From Herbaspirillum sp. RTI4 (GTDB lineage Bacteria; Pseudomonadota; Gammaproteobacteria; Burkholderiales; Burkholderiaceae_D): 64,000 bases of DNA. The stretch is from NCBI RefSeq assembly GCF_034313965.1, contig NZ_JAVIWQ010000002.1:3286001-3350000 (forward strand), read 5' to 3'. Position numbers and translations under genes: made by a program. The notes below the pieces were generated by a model. That model saw nothing but the letters and a program-made list of their open reading frames with translations. It did not search any database and was not told where the DNA came from. This document shows positions 55,825 to 63,982 of this stretch, one piece after another; positions within the stretch are counted from its first letter, which is position 1, and each line of letters begins with the position of its first letter.

Positions 55825-56862
55825 TCAGCGAGGTGCGGGAAGCATGCCCGCGTCGGCCATCATGGGCCGCGCCGGATGCAGATGTTCCAGAAATTGCTGG
55901 GTTGCGGCTTCCCAGGAAAAAGTCAACGCGTGTTCACGGGTGCGCTCACGGTCAAGCTTCAGGGCTTCATGGCATGCCTTCCCGAGATCTTCATCGAGAA
56001 TGCCGGAAACCCCGTTGGCCACCACATCCAATGGACCAGGCACCGGGTAAGCAGCAACCGGCACACCGCAGGCCATTGCCTCGACCAGCACCAGACCGAA
56101 GGTATCGGTGCGGCTAGGGAAGACGAAAACATCGGCGCAGTTGTAATACACACTCAACTGATCGTGCGACTTCGCGCCCAGAAAACGTACTTGCGGATAA
56201 CGCGACTCCAGTTCCGCTCGCATCGGACCATCTCCGATCACCCACTTGTTTCCCGGCAAATCCAGTTTTAAAAAAGCCTCGATATTTTTTTCACGCGCCA
56301 CCCGCCCGACATACAGGAATAAGGGGCGCTCAATGCAGGCGCGATCTTCCACATCCGGTTTGAAGCAATCCGCATCGACGCCGCGGCTCCAGAGCGCAAC
56401 ATTGCGGAAACCTTGCGCTTCCAGCGCCGTCTTGATCGCAGGCGACGGCGCCATGACGGCTTTTGATCGTCCATGAAACCAGCGCAGCAAGCGATAAGTC
56501 AGCGCCTGCGGCAACAGCTTGCGCGCGCTCAGATACTCAGGAAAGCGGGTGTGGTAAGCGGTTGTGAAATCGAGTCCGTGACGCAGACAGTAACGGCGCG
56601 CCGCCAAACCCAATGGGCCTTCGGTGGCGATATGAATGCAGTCCGGCTGGAAGGCGGTGAGCAGTGCCGAGATCTTGCGGTAAGGCTGGTAAGCCAGCCG
56701 GATTTCAGGATAAGTGGGGCAAGCAAACGTATGAAAATCGCGCGGCTCGACCATCAGTACATTGTGCCCTGCTTCGCGCAGACAGCGCTGCGTGGCACTC
56801 AGGGTATGAACGACACCGTTGACCTGCGGCGCACCGGCGTCACTTATTATGGCAATACGCAT
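55825..56862 (-). CDS. GT4 glycosyltransferase, candidate glycolipid synthase
   Basis: A 345-residue GT-B fold glycosyltransferase, family 4. The N-terminus MRIAIISDAGAPQVNGVVHT and the TYPEIRLAYQPYRKI segment resemble the sulfoquinovosyl/Agt/MgtA group that glycosylates diacylglycerol or mannosylates lipids. The C-terminal donor-binding segment PSRTDTFGLVLVEAMACGVP is intact. Its start overlaps the phosphoesterase gene by 16 bp, so the three genes are co-expressed. In Agrobacterium-type systems Agt builds phosphorus-free glycolipids from diacylglycerol made by PlcP; I infer the same role here. A role in polysaccharide synthesis is the alternative. Confidence 0.85.
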   Translation of the reverse strand: MRIAIISDAGAPQVNGVVHTLSATQRCLREAGHNVLMVEPRDFHTFACPTYPEIRLAYQPYRKISALLTAFQPDCIHIATEGPLGLAARRYCLRHGLDFTTAYHTRFPEYLSARKLLPQALTYRLLRWFHGRSKAVMAPSPAIKTALEAQGFRNVALWSRGVDADCFKPDVEDRACIERPLFLYVGRVAREKNIEAFLKLDLPGNKWVIGDGPMRAELESRYPQVRFLGAKSHDQLSVYYNCADVFVFPSRTDTFGLVLVEAMACGVPVAAYPVPGPLDVVANGVSGILDEDLGKACHEALKLDRERTREHALTFSWEAATQQFLEHLHPARPMMADAGMLPAPR

Positions 56863-57704
56863 GAAAGCTCGGTTTCTGTGATTTTGAATCTGTTTTTAAT
56901 CTGCATGATTTCCTGCCAGGTCACCAGCCGTAACTCACCGCTGGCATCTTCTACCAGCGCCGAGAGACTTTCTACCCAGTCGCCATCGTTACAGTATTTG
57001 ATACCGCCGATGTCACGAATTTCCGGTTTATGGATATGGCCGCAGATCACGCCATCCAGTCCCTTTTTTTCTGCCTCTGCCGCCAATGCATCCTCGAACG
57101 AAGAAATGTAATTGACCGCATTCTTGACCTTCAGCTTCAGATATTGCGACAGCGACCAATACGGCAAACCCGCTCTTGCACGGGCGCGATTGAGCCACTG
57201 ATTGAACTTGAGAATCATGCTGTAGAGGTTGTCGCCAACATAGGCCAGCCATTTGGCGCAGGCGATCACACCGTCGAAACGATCGCCATGCAGCACCAGC
57301 ATGCGCTTGCCGTTAGCCGTCGTATGTACCAGTTCATCGCGGATTTTGATGCCGCCGAAATCGAGTCCGTGAAACTGGCGAATCGACTCATCGTGATTGC
57401 CAGGCACGAAGATCACTTCAGTACCTTTTTTGGCCTTCTTCAATACCAGTTGCACCACGTTGTTATGCGTTTGCTCCCAGTACCAGCGGCGCTTCAGTTG
57501 CCAGCCATCAATAATGTCGCCGACCAGGTACAGCGTTTCCGATTCCGTGGCGCGCAAAAATTCCAGCAAACGCCCTGCCTGACAGCCGGGCGTGCCCAGA
57601 TGAACATCGGAAATCCAGATAGTGCGAAAGCGTATCGGATCGTGCTTGGTGCCCATGCCGGCAGCAAAATCATCTGAATCGAATAACGCATCGCGTGACT
57701 TCAT
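56847..57704 (-). CDS. Calcineurin-like phosphoesterase, PlcP/LpxH type
   Basis: A 285-residue metallophosphoesterase (COG2908 type). Metal motifs are IWISDVHLGTPGCQ, LVGDIIDGW, PGNHDE and HGDRFDG, then GVICGHIHKPEI near the C-terminus. The family includes UDP-2,3-diacylglucosamine hydrolase LpxH and the phosphate-starvation phospholipase C PlcP. Length and the adjacent glycosyltransferase and OlsB-like genes favour PlcP, which hydrolyses phospholipids to diacylglycerol. LpxH in lipid A synthesis cannot be excluded from sequence alone. It overlaps the next gene and its neighbour upstream by four bases. Confidence 0.87.
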   Translation of the reverse strand: MKSRDALFDSDDFAAGMGTKHDPIRFRTIWISDVHLGTPGCQAGRLLEFLRATESETLYLVGDIIDGWQLKRRWYWEQTHNNVVQLVLKKAKKGTEVIFVPGNHDESIRQFHGLDFGGIKIRDELVHTTANGKRMLVLHGDRFDGVIACAKWLAYVGDNLYSMILKFNQWLNRARARAGLPYWSLSQYLKLKVKNAVNYISSFEDALAAEAEKKGLDGVICGHIHKPEIRDIGGIKYCNDGDWVESLSALVEDASGELRLVTWQEIMQIKNRFKITETELSCVLP

Positions 57705-58477
57705 GCTGGGCTCGCTTCCTTCGGCTCTTTCAGATAATGGCGGGCGTAGCGCGCGTCCAGTTTGGACAAGGGCAACAGCAAAAAGAAATCAGCGCTATGG
57801 AAATCAGGGTCCCAGGCCGGTTCGCCGCAGACCCATGCTCCGCTGCGCAGATAGCCCTTCAGTAAGGGTGGCGTGTTGGCGGTATGGCCAGGTTCGCGTT
57901 CCTCGATGGGAAATGGCAAGAGCGGCGTGACACGGTAATCAGGAGGCGCAAGATTGTCGCGACTCATTGCGTGATACAAGGCAGCGGCATTGTGTCCACC
58001 ATCATTAAGACTGACGCTCGCACAGCCCATCAGATAATCGCAGCGTTCCTTGCGCATGAACGAGGCCAGTCCGGCCCACAGCAGCATGATGACGGCACCG
58101 CTGCGGTAGTCGGGATGAATGCAGGCGCGGCCCGCTTCGGCAATCGAATTGCGCAGGTGCGCCAGGCGGCTCAGATCGAATTCTTGCTCCGAATAAAACT
58201 GCCCTTTGCGACGCGCTGCATCCGGCCCCATCACGCGATAGGTACCGACCACTTTCAGGGTCTGGGAATCGCGTACGATCAGATGGTCGCAATAATCGTC
58301 GAAGTCGTCTTTGTCGAGTTCTTCCGAATTGGCCAGCGCCGACAGATTCATGGTTTCAATAAACACTTTGTAACGCAAGCGCTGCACTTCGCGCACTTCT
58401 TTTTTCGTGCTGGCAAGACTCAAGGTCAACTTCGAAGTACTTGGATTTGCATCTGCAGAATTGGATAGCAGTCTCAT
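57701..58477 (-). CDS. olsB: OlsB-like acyltransferase (GNAT-type, ornithine lipid synthesis)
   Basis: A 258-residue N-acyltransferase of the OlsB/hemolysin-like family (Acetyltransf_5). Conserved segments are VREVQRLRYKVFIETMN, the DFDDYCDHLIVRD segment, VGTYRVM and AEAGRACIHPDYRSGAVIMLLWAGL. OlsB puts a 3-hydroxyacyl chain on ornithine, giving lyso-ornithine lipid; OlsA, which completes the lipid, is not in this window. The start is preceded by AAGGA with 8-nt spacing, and it is the first gene of a three-gene overlapping operon. Divergent from bdhA; a possible degenerate Pho box lies at 58527-58544. Confidence 0.83.
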   Translation of the reverse strand: MRLLSNSADANPSTSKLTLSLASTKKEVREVQRLRYKVFIETMNLSALANSEELDKDDFDDYCDHLIVRDSQTLKVVGTYRVMGPDAARRKGQFYSEQEFDLSRLAHLRNSIAEAGRACIHPDYRSGAVIMLLWAGLASFMRKERCDYLMGCASVSLNDGGHNAAALYHAMSRDNLAPPDYRVTPLLPFPIEEREPGHTANTPPLLKGYLRSGAWVCGEPAWDPDFHSADFFLLLPLSKLDARYARHYLKEPKEASPA

Positions 58478-58652
58478 TGCATTGTCCTTTTTTGATTATC
58501 GAATGTGCAGATCGTAGCGGCCGATTATTTCAAGGACGTGACCTTGCGCAGTGTGTGTTGTCGGCAAGCTGCATGTCTTAGCGCTACAATCAAGGGCTGC
58601 GCCGTCCCTTCCCTGCGGCACTCCTTCCCCTCATCGTTACCGAAAGAAAACT

Positions 58653-59435
58653 ATGCTGCTCAAAAACAAAGTTGCTCTGATTACCGGCGCTGCCAGCGGC
58701 ATCGGCAAGGAAATTGCCATGGAGTACGCACGCCAGGGTGCCAGTATCGTGATTGCCGATCTGGCGCTGGATGCGGCCAAAGCGACTGCCGATGAAATTA
58801 TCAGCAAGGGCGGCAAGGCACTGGCAGTGTCCATGAACGTGGTTGATGAAGCTGCAGTGGACAAGGGCATCGCCGATGCAGTCGCGACCTTTGGCGGCAT
58901 CGACATCCTCATCAGCAATGCCGGCATTCAAATCATCAGCTCCATCGTTGACAGCACGCTGGAGAACTGGCGCAAGATGCTGGCGATCCATCTCGACGGC
59001 GCCTTCCTCACTACCCGCGCGTCCATGCGTGCAATGATCAAGTCAGGCAAAGGCGGCAGCATTATTTACATGGGGTCGGTGCATTCACACGAAGCCTCGC
59101 CGCTGAAAGCGCCTTACGTGACAGCGAAGCACGGCCTGATCGGTCTGGCCAAGGTAGTGGCGAAAGAAGGCGCGGCGCATGGCATCCGCTCGAATGTGAT
59201 CTGTCCTGGCTTTGTGCGCACGCCGCTGGTCGAAAGACAGATTCCTGAACAGGCCAAGGAATTCGGCATCAGCGAAGAAGACGTTATAAAGAAAATCATG
59301 CTCAAGGATACGGTCGATGGAGAATTCACCACCACCGGCGATGTGGCGCAGACAGCGGTATTTTTGGCGTCGTTCCCTAGCAATGCACTGACGGGTCAGT
59401 CCATCGTGGTCAGCCACGGCTGGTTCATGCAGTAA
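58653..59435 (+). CDS. bdhA: 3-Hydroxybutyrate dehydrogenase
   Basis: A 260-residue short-chain dehydrogenase. Cofactor motif [13 protein letters not shown] motif (NAGIQ), catalytic Ser in [11 protein letters not shown] and the YVTAKHG motif are present; the C-terminal [20 protein letters not shown] segment and VVSHGWFMQ are typical of D-3-hydroxybutyrate dehydrogenases. The enzyme links polyhydroxybutyrate breakdown to acetoacetate. Start at 58653 ([12 protein letters not shown]) follows GAAAGA. Monocistronic, divergent from the olsB operon. Confidence 0.92.
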   Translation: MLLKNKVALITGAASGIGKEIAMEYARQGASIVIADLALDAAKATADEIISKGGKALAVSMNVVDEAAVDKGIADAVATFGGIDILISNAGIQIISSIVDSTLENWRKMLAIHLDGAFLTTRASMRAMIKSGKGGSIIYMGSVHSHEASPLKAPYVTAKHGLIGLAKVVAKEGAAHGIRSNVICPGFVRTPLVERQIPEQAKEFGISEEDVIKKIMLKDTVDGEFTTTGDVAQTAVFLASFPSNALTGQSIVVSHGWFMQ

Positions 59436-59445
59436 GAGTTTGTGA

Positions 59446-59473
59446 GACGACCCGGCGCGCTGCCGGGTCCGTC
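59446..59473. terminator. Stem-loop between bdhA and the CNNM gene
   Basis: ACCCGGC/GCCGGGT with a 5-nt loop, extended by GACG/CGTC with one bulge. No U tract; a weak terminator between convergent genes. Confidence 0.5.
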
Positions 59474-59505
59474 AATAGCGTATGCGTCAGCTTGCTCAGG
59501 CGCAC

Positions 59506-60822
59506 TCAATCCAGCTCCAGCGCCGCCTGTTTCGGGTAAACCTTGACCAACAGAATGCGCGGCCCCTTCATGCGCTTGACCACGATATCAAAACTATCGA
59601 ACTCCACGCGCTGTCCTTCTTTCGGCAAATCGCCCAGTTTTTCCATCACCAGACCACCGACCGATTCAACGCTTTCATCGCCGGTCACGTCGATTCCCAA
59701 CATGCGTTCCAGCGAGAAAATCGACAAGCTGCCTTTGCCCAGAAAAGTGCCGTCGTCCTGCCGCATCCATTCATTTTCGGTGTGCAGAAATTCGTCGCGG
59801 ATTTCGCCTACCAGCGCGCCGAGCATATTGTCGAACGTGATGAATCCCAGTGCCGGCTGGTCTGCTTTGCCGATGATCGCAAAATGCGGCGAGCCGCTGC
59901 GGAAGCGGCGAAACAACTCAAGTGCGGATAAACCGGGGGCAATGATTTGTACCGGGCGCAGGTATTTCTCCAGCCCGGCAAGTTCTTTGCCCTCCTGTTG
60001 CGCGATGAATAAATCTTTCAGATGAATCATGCCCAACACCACTCCGGTGGACTGGGAAATATACGGATAACGACTGAAACGGTAACGGGAAATTTTTTGC
60101 AGATTTTCCTTCAGGTCGGCGGCATCGCTCAGGGCGATCAATTCATTGGCCGGTCGCATCAGTTCGGCCACGCTCAAATCACCGAAGTCCAGACTTTGCG
60201 CAAAGACTCTCCACTCATCGTCGGTGAAGTTACCGCCTTGATGTCCGGTGCGCAAAATCAATTTCAGCTCATCGGCGGAATAATTCATTTCGTGTCCGTG
60301 CGTGGCGCTCAGCCCTGCTCTGCGCAATACCCAGTTGGCGCTGGAATTCAATACCCAAATCAGCGGATAGGTGCCCCAGTAAAAGCAATACAGGGGCAAG
60401 GCGCTCCACAGGCCGATGGCTTCGGGATGACGAATTGCCACCGATTTTGGTGCCAGTTCGCCAATCACGATATGCAGAAAAGAAATCACCAAAAAGGCAA
60501 AGGCAAAGGAAATGCCGTGTACCAGCTCCGGCGAGGCAATGCCCAGCATCGCCAGTAAGGGTTGCAGCAGGCTGGCAAAGGCCGGCTCGCCAATCCAGCC
60601 CAGACCCAGCGAAGCCAGCGTAATGCCGAGCTGACAAGCGGAAAGATAAGCATCCAGTTGGTGATGCACACGCAAAAGAATACGGCCGCGCAGGCCCTGG
60701 GTTTTGGCAATGGCCTGGATGCGTGTCTGACGCAGTTTGACCAGGCCAAATTCGGCGGCGACGAAAAAACCGTTCAATGCTACCAACAACAAGGCAATGA
60801 CGATCAGTAGCAGGTTTTCCAA
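59506..60822 (-). CDS. CNNM/CorC (UPF0053) family membrane protein
   Basis: A 438-residue protein of the DUF21-CBS-CorC family. Residues 1-200 are the CNNM (DUF21) membrane domain with about four helices (LNGFFVAAEFGLVKLRQTR, GELAPKSVAIRHPEAIGL). A pair of CBS domains follows (about 210-330), then a CorC_HlyC domain at the C-terminus (LSIFSLERMLGIDV; GGLVMEKLGDLPKEGQRVEF). Family members act in magnesium or other divalent-cation efflux, and were historically labelled hemolysins. No neighbours suggest a specific ion. Confidence 0.9.
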   Translation of the reverse strand: MENLLLIVIALLLVALNGFFVAAEFGLVKLRQTRIQAIAKTQGLRGRILLRVHHQLDAYLSACQLGITLASLGLGWIGEPAFASLLQPLLAMLGIASPELVHGISFAFAFLVISFLHIVIGELAPKSVAIRHPEAIGLWSALPLYCFYWGTYPLIWVLNSSANWVLRRAGLSATHGHEMNYSADELKLILRTGHQGGNFTDDEWRVFAQSLDFGDLSVAELMRPANELIALSDAADLKENLQKISRYRFSRYPYISQSTGVVLGMIHLKDLFIAQQEGKELAGLEKYLRPVQIIAPGLSALELFRRFRSGSPHFAIIGKADQPALGFITFDNMLGALVGEIRDEFLHTENEWMRQDDGTFLGKGSLSIFSLERMLGIDVTGDESVESVGGLVMEKLGDLPKEGQRVEFDSFDIVVKRMKGPRILLVKVYPKQAALELD

Positions 60823-60891
60823 CGGCGAGATCCTATCAAATCGAGAATAAAAGCGCGGGTTCCGTCTGAATCAGGAATCGCTGCAAACAAT

Positions 60892-61482
60892 TTAACATGA
60901 GACGCCATTTTGCTTAACGGCAATGCCGGTTCTGAAGAAGGCAAGCGCTTGCGGCAAGGAGGCAATCCTATGCGTTGCCGAGGCCGACATCGGCTCCTGA
61001 TCCCGGTCGGGCAGGAAGTGGCACCGGGTGCTCACGCCCGCATTGACGGCGGCTTGCATGTCCGAGTCTTTGTCGCCAATCATGATGGAATTAACCAGAT
61101 CGAGATCAAATTGCTCTGCTGCGCGGAGCAACATGCCGGGATGCGGTTTGCGGTCGAACGAGTCTTTACGGTAGATGCCGACGCCGTGTTCGGGATGGAA
61201 GGGACAATGGAAAACACCGCTGATCGGCGCACCTTCTTTGACGAACACCTCACCCATCCAGCGCGTCAGCGCAGCGAAATCTTCCTCGGAATAATAGCCG
61301 CGTCCTATTCCTGCCTGATTGGTAATGACGATCAGCAGATAGCCGGATCGGCTGGCGGCGCGGCACAGTTCAAAGATGCCGTCGATAAAATGGAAATTGT
61401 CTGCGCTCGAGGTGTAGCCGGCATCGTGATTGATGACGCCGTCCCGATCAAGCAATAGCGCCCGGTGACGACCCACGCTCAC
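60892..61482 (-). CDS. gmhB: D-glycero-D-manno-heptose 1,7-bisphosphate phosphatase
   Basis: A 196-residue HAD phosphatase. The DxDGV motif LLDRDGVINHDAGYT, ITNQAGIGRGYYSE, the metal-binding loop HCPFHPEHG, and MIGDKDSDMQAA mark GmhB. It removes the 7-phosphate to give heptose-1-phosphate for HddC. The start is a GTG (61480-61482) overlapping the hddC stop by four bases (GTGA), so it is translationally coupled. Last gene of the heptose operon. Confidence 0.9.
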   Translation of the reverse strand: MSVGRHRALLLDRDGVINHDAGYTSSADNFHFIDGIFELCRAASRSGYLLIVITNQAGIGRGYYSEEDFAALTRWMGEVFVKEGAPISGVFHCPFHPEHGVGIYRKDSFDRKPHPGMLLRAAEQFDLDLVNSIMIGDKDSDMQAAVNAGVSTRCHFLPDRDQEPMSASATHRIASLPQALAFFRTGIAVKQNGVSC

Positions 61483-62165
61483 AGTGCAGCCAGCAGGGTC
61501 TGTGCGAGCGCATAGTCGTGCGGCACGCCGATGTCGATAAACAGGCCGCGTGTGATGAATCCATTCAAGTGAACGTCTTTCAAGCGCAGCGCGAAGTAAT
61601 CGCTTTCCATGGAAAAAGCCTGCCCCGGAGGGAAATCATCCAAGGCATTTTTGGGCAGCACATAGCAACCGGCATTGATCAGGCCCGGGCCGGCACTGTC
61701 TTTGTCAGCGAAGCCAACGACTCTTCCGTCTTGCAGCGTCACCCGACCGAAACGGGCGGTATCCGGCACTTCACGCACCACCATCACGGGATGATGTTCC
61801 GCTTGCCACAGATGCTCCAGAGCATCGGCTTCAATATCCAGATAGGTGTCGCCATTGAAGACGAAGGCGTGGTCGTGCGTGCAACGGGCCAGAGCAGCGC
61901 GAATCGCACCGCCAGTGCCCAATGGTTGCGCTTCGACTTCGTAGACCAGTTCCATGCCTTGATAACTGGCACCGAAATGGCCGCTGATTTTTTCCGACAG
62001 AAATCCCAGCGAAAGAATCACGCGCGTGAAACCGCGCCGGGCCAGTGAGGCGAGCAGTATGTCGAGGAAAGGACGGCCGGCCACCGGGGCCATCGGCTTT
62101 GGCAGGTCAGGAACCAGCGCGCGTAGTCGTGTGCCGAATCCTCCAGCCAGAACGATTGCTTCCAT
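61479..62165 (-). CDS. hddC: D-glycero-alpha-D-manno-heptose 1-phosphate guanylyltransferase
   Basis: A 228-residue nucleotidyltransferase. Nucleotide-binding signature MEAIVLAGGFGTRLR with PKPMAPVAGRPFL, the EAQPLGTGGAIR segment and FVFNGDTYLDI. Together with HddA it makes GDP-D-glycero-alpha-D-manno-heptose, the activated sugar used for S-layer glycans, capsules or O-antigens in some bacteria. The pair with HddA (1-kinase of the GDP branch) rather than HldE supports HddC. The start overlaps gmhA by one base and the stop overlaps gmhB. Confidence 0.85.
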   Translation of the reverse strand: MEAIVLAGGFGTRLRALVPDLPKPMAPVAGRPFLDILLASLARRGFTRVILSLGFLSEKISGHFGASYQGMELVYEVEAQPLGTGGAIRAALARCTHDHAFVFNGDTYLDIEADALEHLWQAEHHPVMVVREVPDTARFGRVTLQDGRVVGFADKDSAGPGLINAGCYVLPKNALDDFPPGQAFSMESDYFALRLKDVHLNGFITRGLFIDIGVPHDYALAQTLLAAL

Positions 62166-62764
62166 CAGACGGGTGCCTTGAATAGTTCGCGCTCAATCAG
62201 ACCGCACAGGATATGTCCCAGCACCAGATGTCCTTCCTGGATTTTAGGGGTGTCGGCCGAAGGCACTTGCAGGATGTGGTCGCACAATTCCGGCATGGCA
62301 CTGTCGCGGTTTCCGGTCAGGCCAATAGTGATCAGACCGCGCTGGTGCGCCTCTTCCAATGCGCCCACAATGTTGGGCGATTTGCCGGAAGTCGAGTAAG
62401 CAATAAAGACGTCACCCTTGTTGCCGTGCGCCTGAATCTGGCGGGTAAACAGTTTTTCATATCCGTAATCGTTGCCGATGGCGGTGAGGACGGAGGAATC
62501 GACGGTCAGGGCAATCGCTGGCAAGCCGGGCCTATCAAACGCAAAACGGCTCACCAGTTCGCCTGCAATGTGCTGCGCATCGGCTGCGCTGCCGCCGTTT
62601 CCGGCCAGCAAAATTTTCCCGCCGTTTTGCAGACAGGTAATGCAGGCGCGCGCAGCCGCTTCGGTGGCGGCCAGCAAGGCAGGGGCGGACAATATGGCAT
62701 CCATCACCTGTCGCGTTTCGCTCACTTTTTCAGTGACATACAAGGACATCCAATTCGTTTGCAT
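62165..62764 (-). CDS. gmhA: Phosphoheptose isomerase (SIS domain)
   Basis: A 199-residue SIS-domain enzyme converting sedoheptulose-7-phosphate to heptose-7-phosphate. Motifs LLAGNGGSAADAQHIAGEL, FAFDRPGLPAIALTVDSS and YSTSGKSPNIVGAL are diagnostic. The start at 62764 overlaps the hddA stop by one base (TGATG) and has GGAGA 6 nt upstream; the longer frame lies inside hddA and is noncoding. Second gene of the heptose operon. Confidence 0.93.
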   Translation of the reverse strand: MQTNWMSLYVTEKVSETRQVMDAILSAPALLAATEAAARACITCLQNGGKILLAGNGGSAADAQHIAGELVSRFAFDRPGLPAIALTVDSSVLTAIGNDYGYEKLFTRQIQAHGNKGDVFIAYSTSGKSPNIVGALEEAHQRGLITIGLTGNRDSAMPELCDHILQVPSADTPKIQEGHLVLGHILCGLIERELFKAPV

Positions 62765-63795
62765 CAAAGTCTCCAGGCTTCCGTGCCATGTTTGGTGAAA
62801 TGGCAATTGCTGACCTGCCCGTGAAAATTGCCCAATGCGCGAATCACGTCCATGCGTTTTTCCGGCGGCACAAAAAACATCATGAATCCCCCTCCACCAG
62901 CGCCAGAGGCCTTGCCGGCTAATGCCCCTGCGGCAATGGCGGCGTCGTAAATCTGATCGATCTGCGGATTGGAAACCGTTTTTGCCGAGCGCTTTTTGTT
63001 CTCCCAGCCTTGTCGCATCGATTCGACGATGCCGCTGAAATCGCCGCGTAACAGGCATTCTTTCATGACCAGCGCTTCATGCTTCATGCCGTGCATTGCC
63101 TCCAGCGACTCGGCTTTCCCGGCCTGGATATTGTTGCTCTGATCGGCAATAATTTTTGCCGATTCGCGCGATACGCCGGTGTAAAACAGCACCAGCGAGG
63201 CTTCCAGTTCGCAAATGATCCAGTTCTTGATGCGCAAGGAGTTGATGACTGCGCGTTCGTCTGCGTAAAACTCCATGAAATTGAAACCGCCGAAGGTCGC
63301 GGAATACTGATCCTGACGTCCGCCTTGCAAGCCGCAGTCGATGCGTTCGATCTGATAGGCCAGGGAGGCCATGGAGTAATCGTCCATCGGCAAATTGAGC
63401 AGTTCGGCAAAGGCGCGGATCATGGCCACGACCAGCGTCGATGAAGAACCCAGACCGGAGCCGACAGGCGCGTCGCAATAAGTGCTCAACTCCAGCGCGA
63501 TTCGCTTGCCGCCGTTGTAATGCGTGATCATGTGGTGATAGACGGCCTTGTGCAGATCAAGTTTGCCGTCGAGAGCCAATGTATCGGAAAGGGTCTTGAC
63601 CTCGGTGGTTTGCTGATCGGTGGCGACGAAGCGCAGAACCGGCTCTTCCAGCGTGGTGATGACGGCGTAGGCATAGCGGTCGATGGAGGCATTCAAGACA
63701 TAGCCGCCATGCAAATCGCAGAAAGGGGAAACATCGGTGCCGCCACCGGCGAGGCCCAGGCGCAACGGGGCGCGGGCGCGAACGATCATGGTCAT
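62764..63795 (-). CDS. hddA: D-glycero-alpha-D-manno-heptose 7-phosphate kinase (GHMP family)
   Basis: A 343-residue GHMP kinase. N-terminal RARAPLRLGLAGGGTDVSPF, the ATP loop PVGSGLGSSSTLV and the C-terminal GKASGAGGGGFMMFF are clear. It phosphorylates heptose-7-phosphate at C1 to the alpha anomer, the first committed step of the GDP-heptose branch. First gene of the operon; start options MTM (63795) and M at 63789 cannot be decided, as no strong ribosome-binding site is visible. Confidence 0.9.
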   Translation of the reverse strand: MTMIVRARAPLRLGLAGGGTDVSPFCDLHGGYVLNASIDRYAYAVITTLEEPVLRFVATDQQTTEVKTLSDTLALDGKLDLHKAVYHHMITHYNGGKRIALELSTYCDAPVGSGLGSSSTLVVAMIRAFAELLNLPMDDYSMASLAYQIERIDCGLQGGRQDQYSATFGGFNFMEFYADERAVINSLRIKNWIICELEASLVLFYTGVSRESAKIIADQSNNIQAGKAESLEAMHGMKHEALVMKECLLRGDFSGIVESMRQGWENKKRSAKTVSNPQIDQIYDAAIAAGALAGKASGAGGGGFMMFFVPPEKRMDVIRALGNFHGQVSNCHFTKHGTEAWRL

Positions 63796-63807
63796 GCTGT
63801 GAGGCGC

Positions 63808-63839
63808 AATTCTGTCAGGCCTAATTCTGTCAGGCCTGA
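63808..63839. repeat. 15-bp tandem duplication and palindrome in the hddA leader
   Basis: AATTCTGTCAGGCCT twice in direct tandem (63808-63837); the second copy extends into the perfect 10-bp palindrome TCAGGCCTGA (63830-63839). The two TCAGGCC/GGCCTGA arms can also form a hairpin in the leader RNA. Confidence 0.9.
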
Positions 63840-63953
63840 TACAGCGTAAAAGGGGTCACGCAAGATGCGACGGGGGCGAGGACAATCCGATTTTTTAAAC
63901 ATGTAGTGTGATTTCCACTGTGGCGTTCTCTGTTTCATCCGCCATCAGCAAGA

Positions 63954-63982
63954 TTTATAGCGTTGGGAAACGTCTGGGTCAG
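63954..63982 (-). promoter_or_regulatory. Candidate promoter of the heptose operon
   Basis: Minus strand: CTGACC (63977-63982), exactly 17 nt, TATAAA (63954-63959), about 160 bp upstream of hddA. The remainder of 63840-64000 shows no gene I can support; short open stretches reach the right edge in several frames. Confidence 0.45.
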
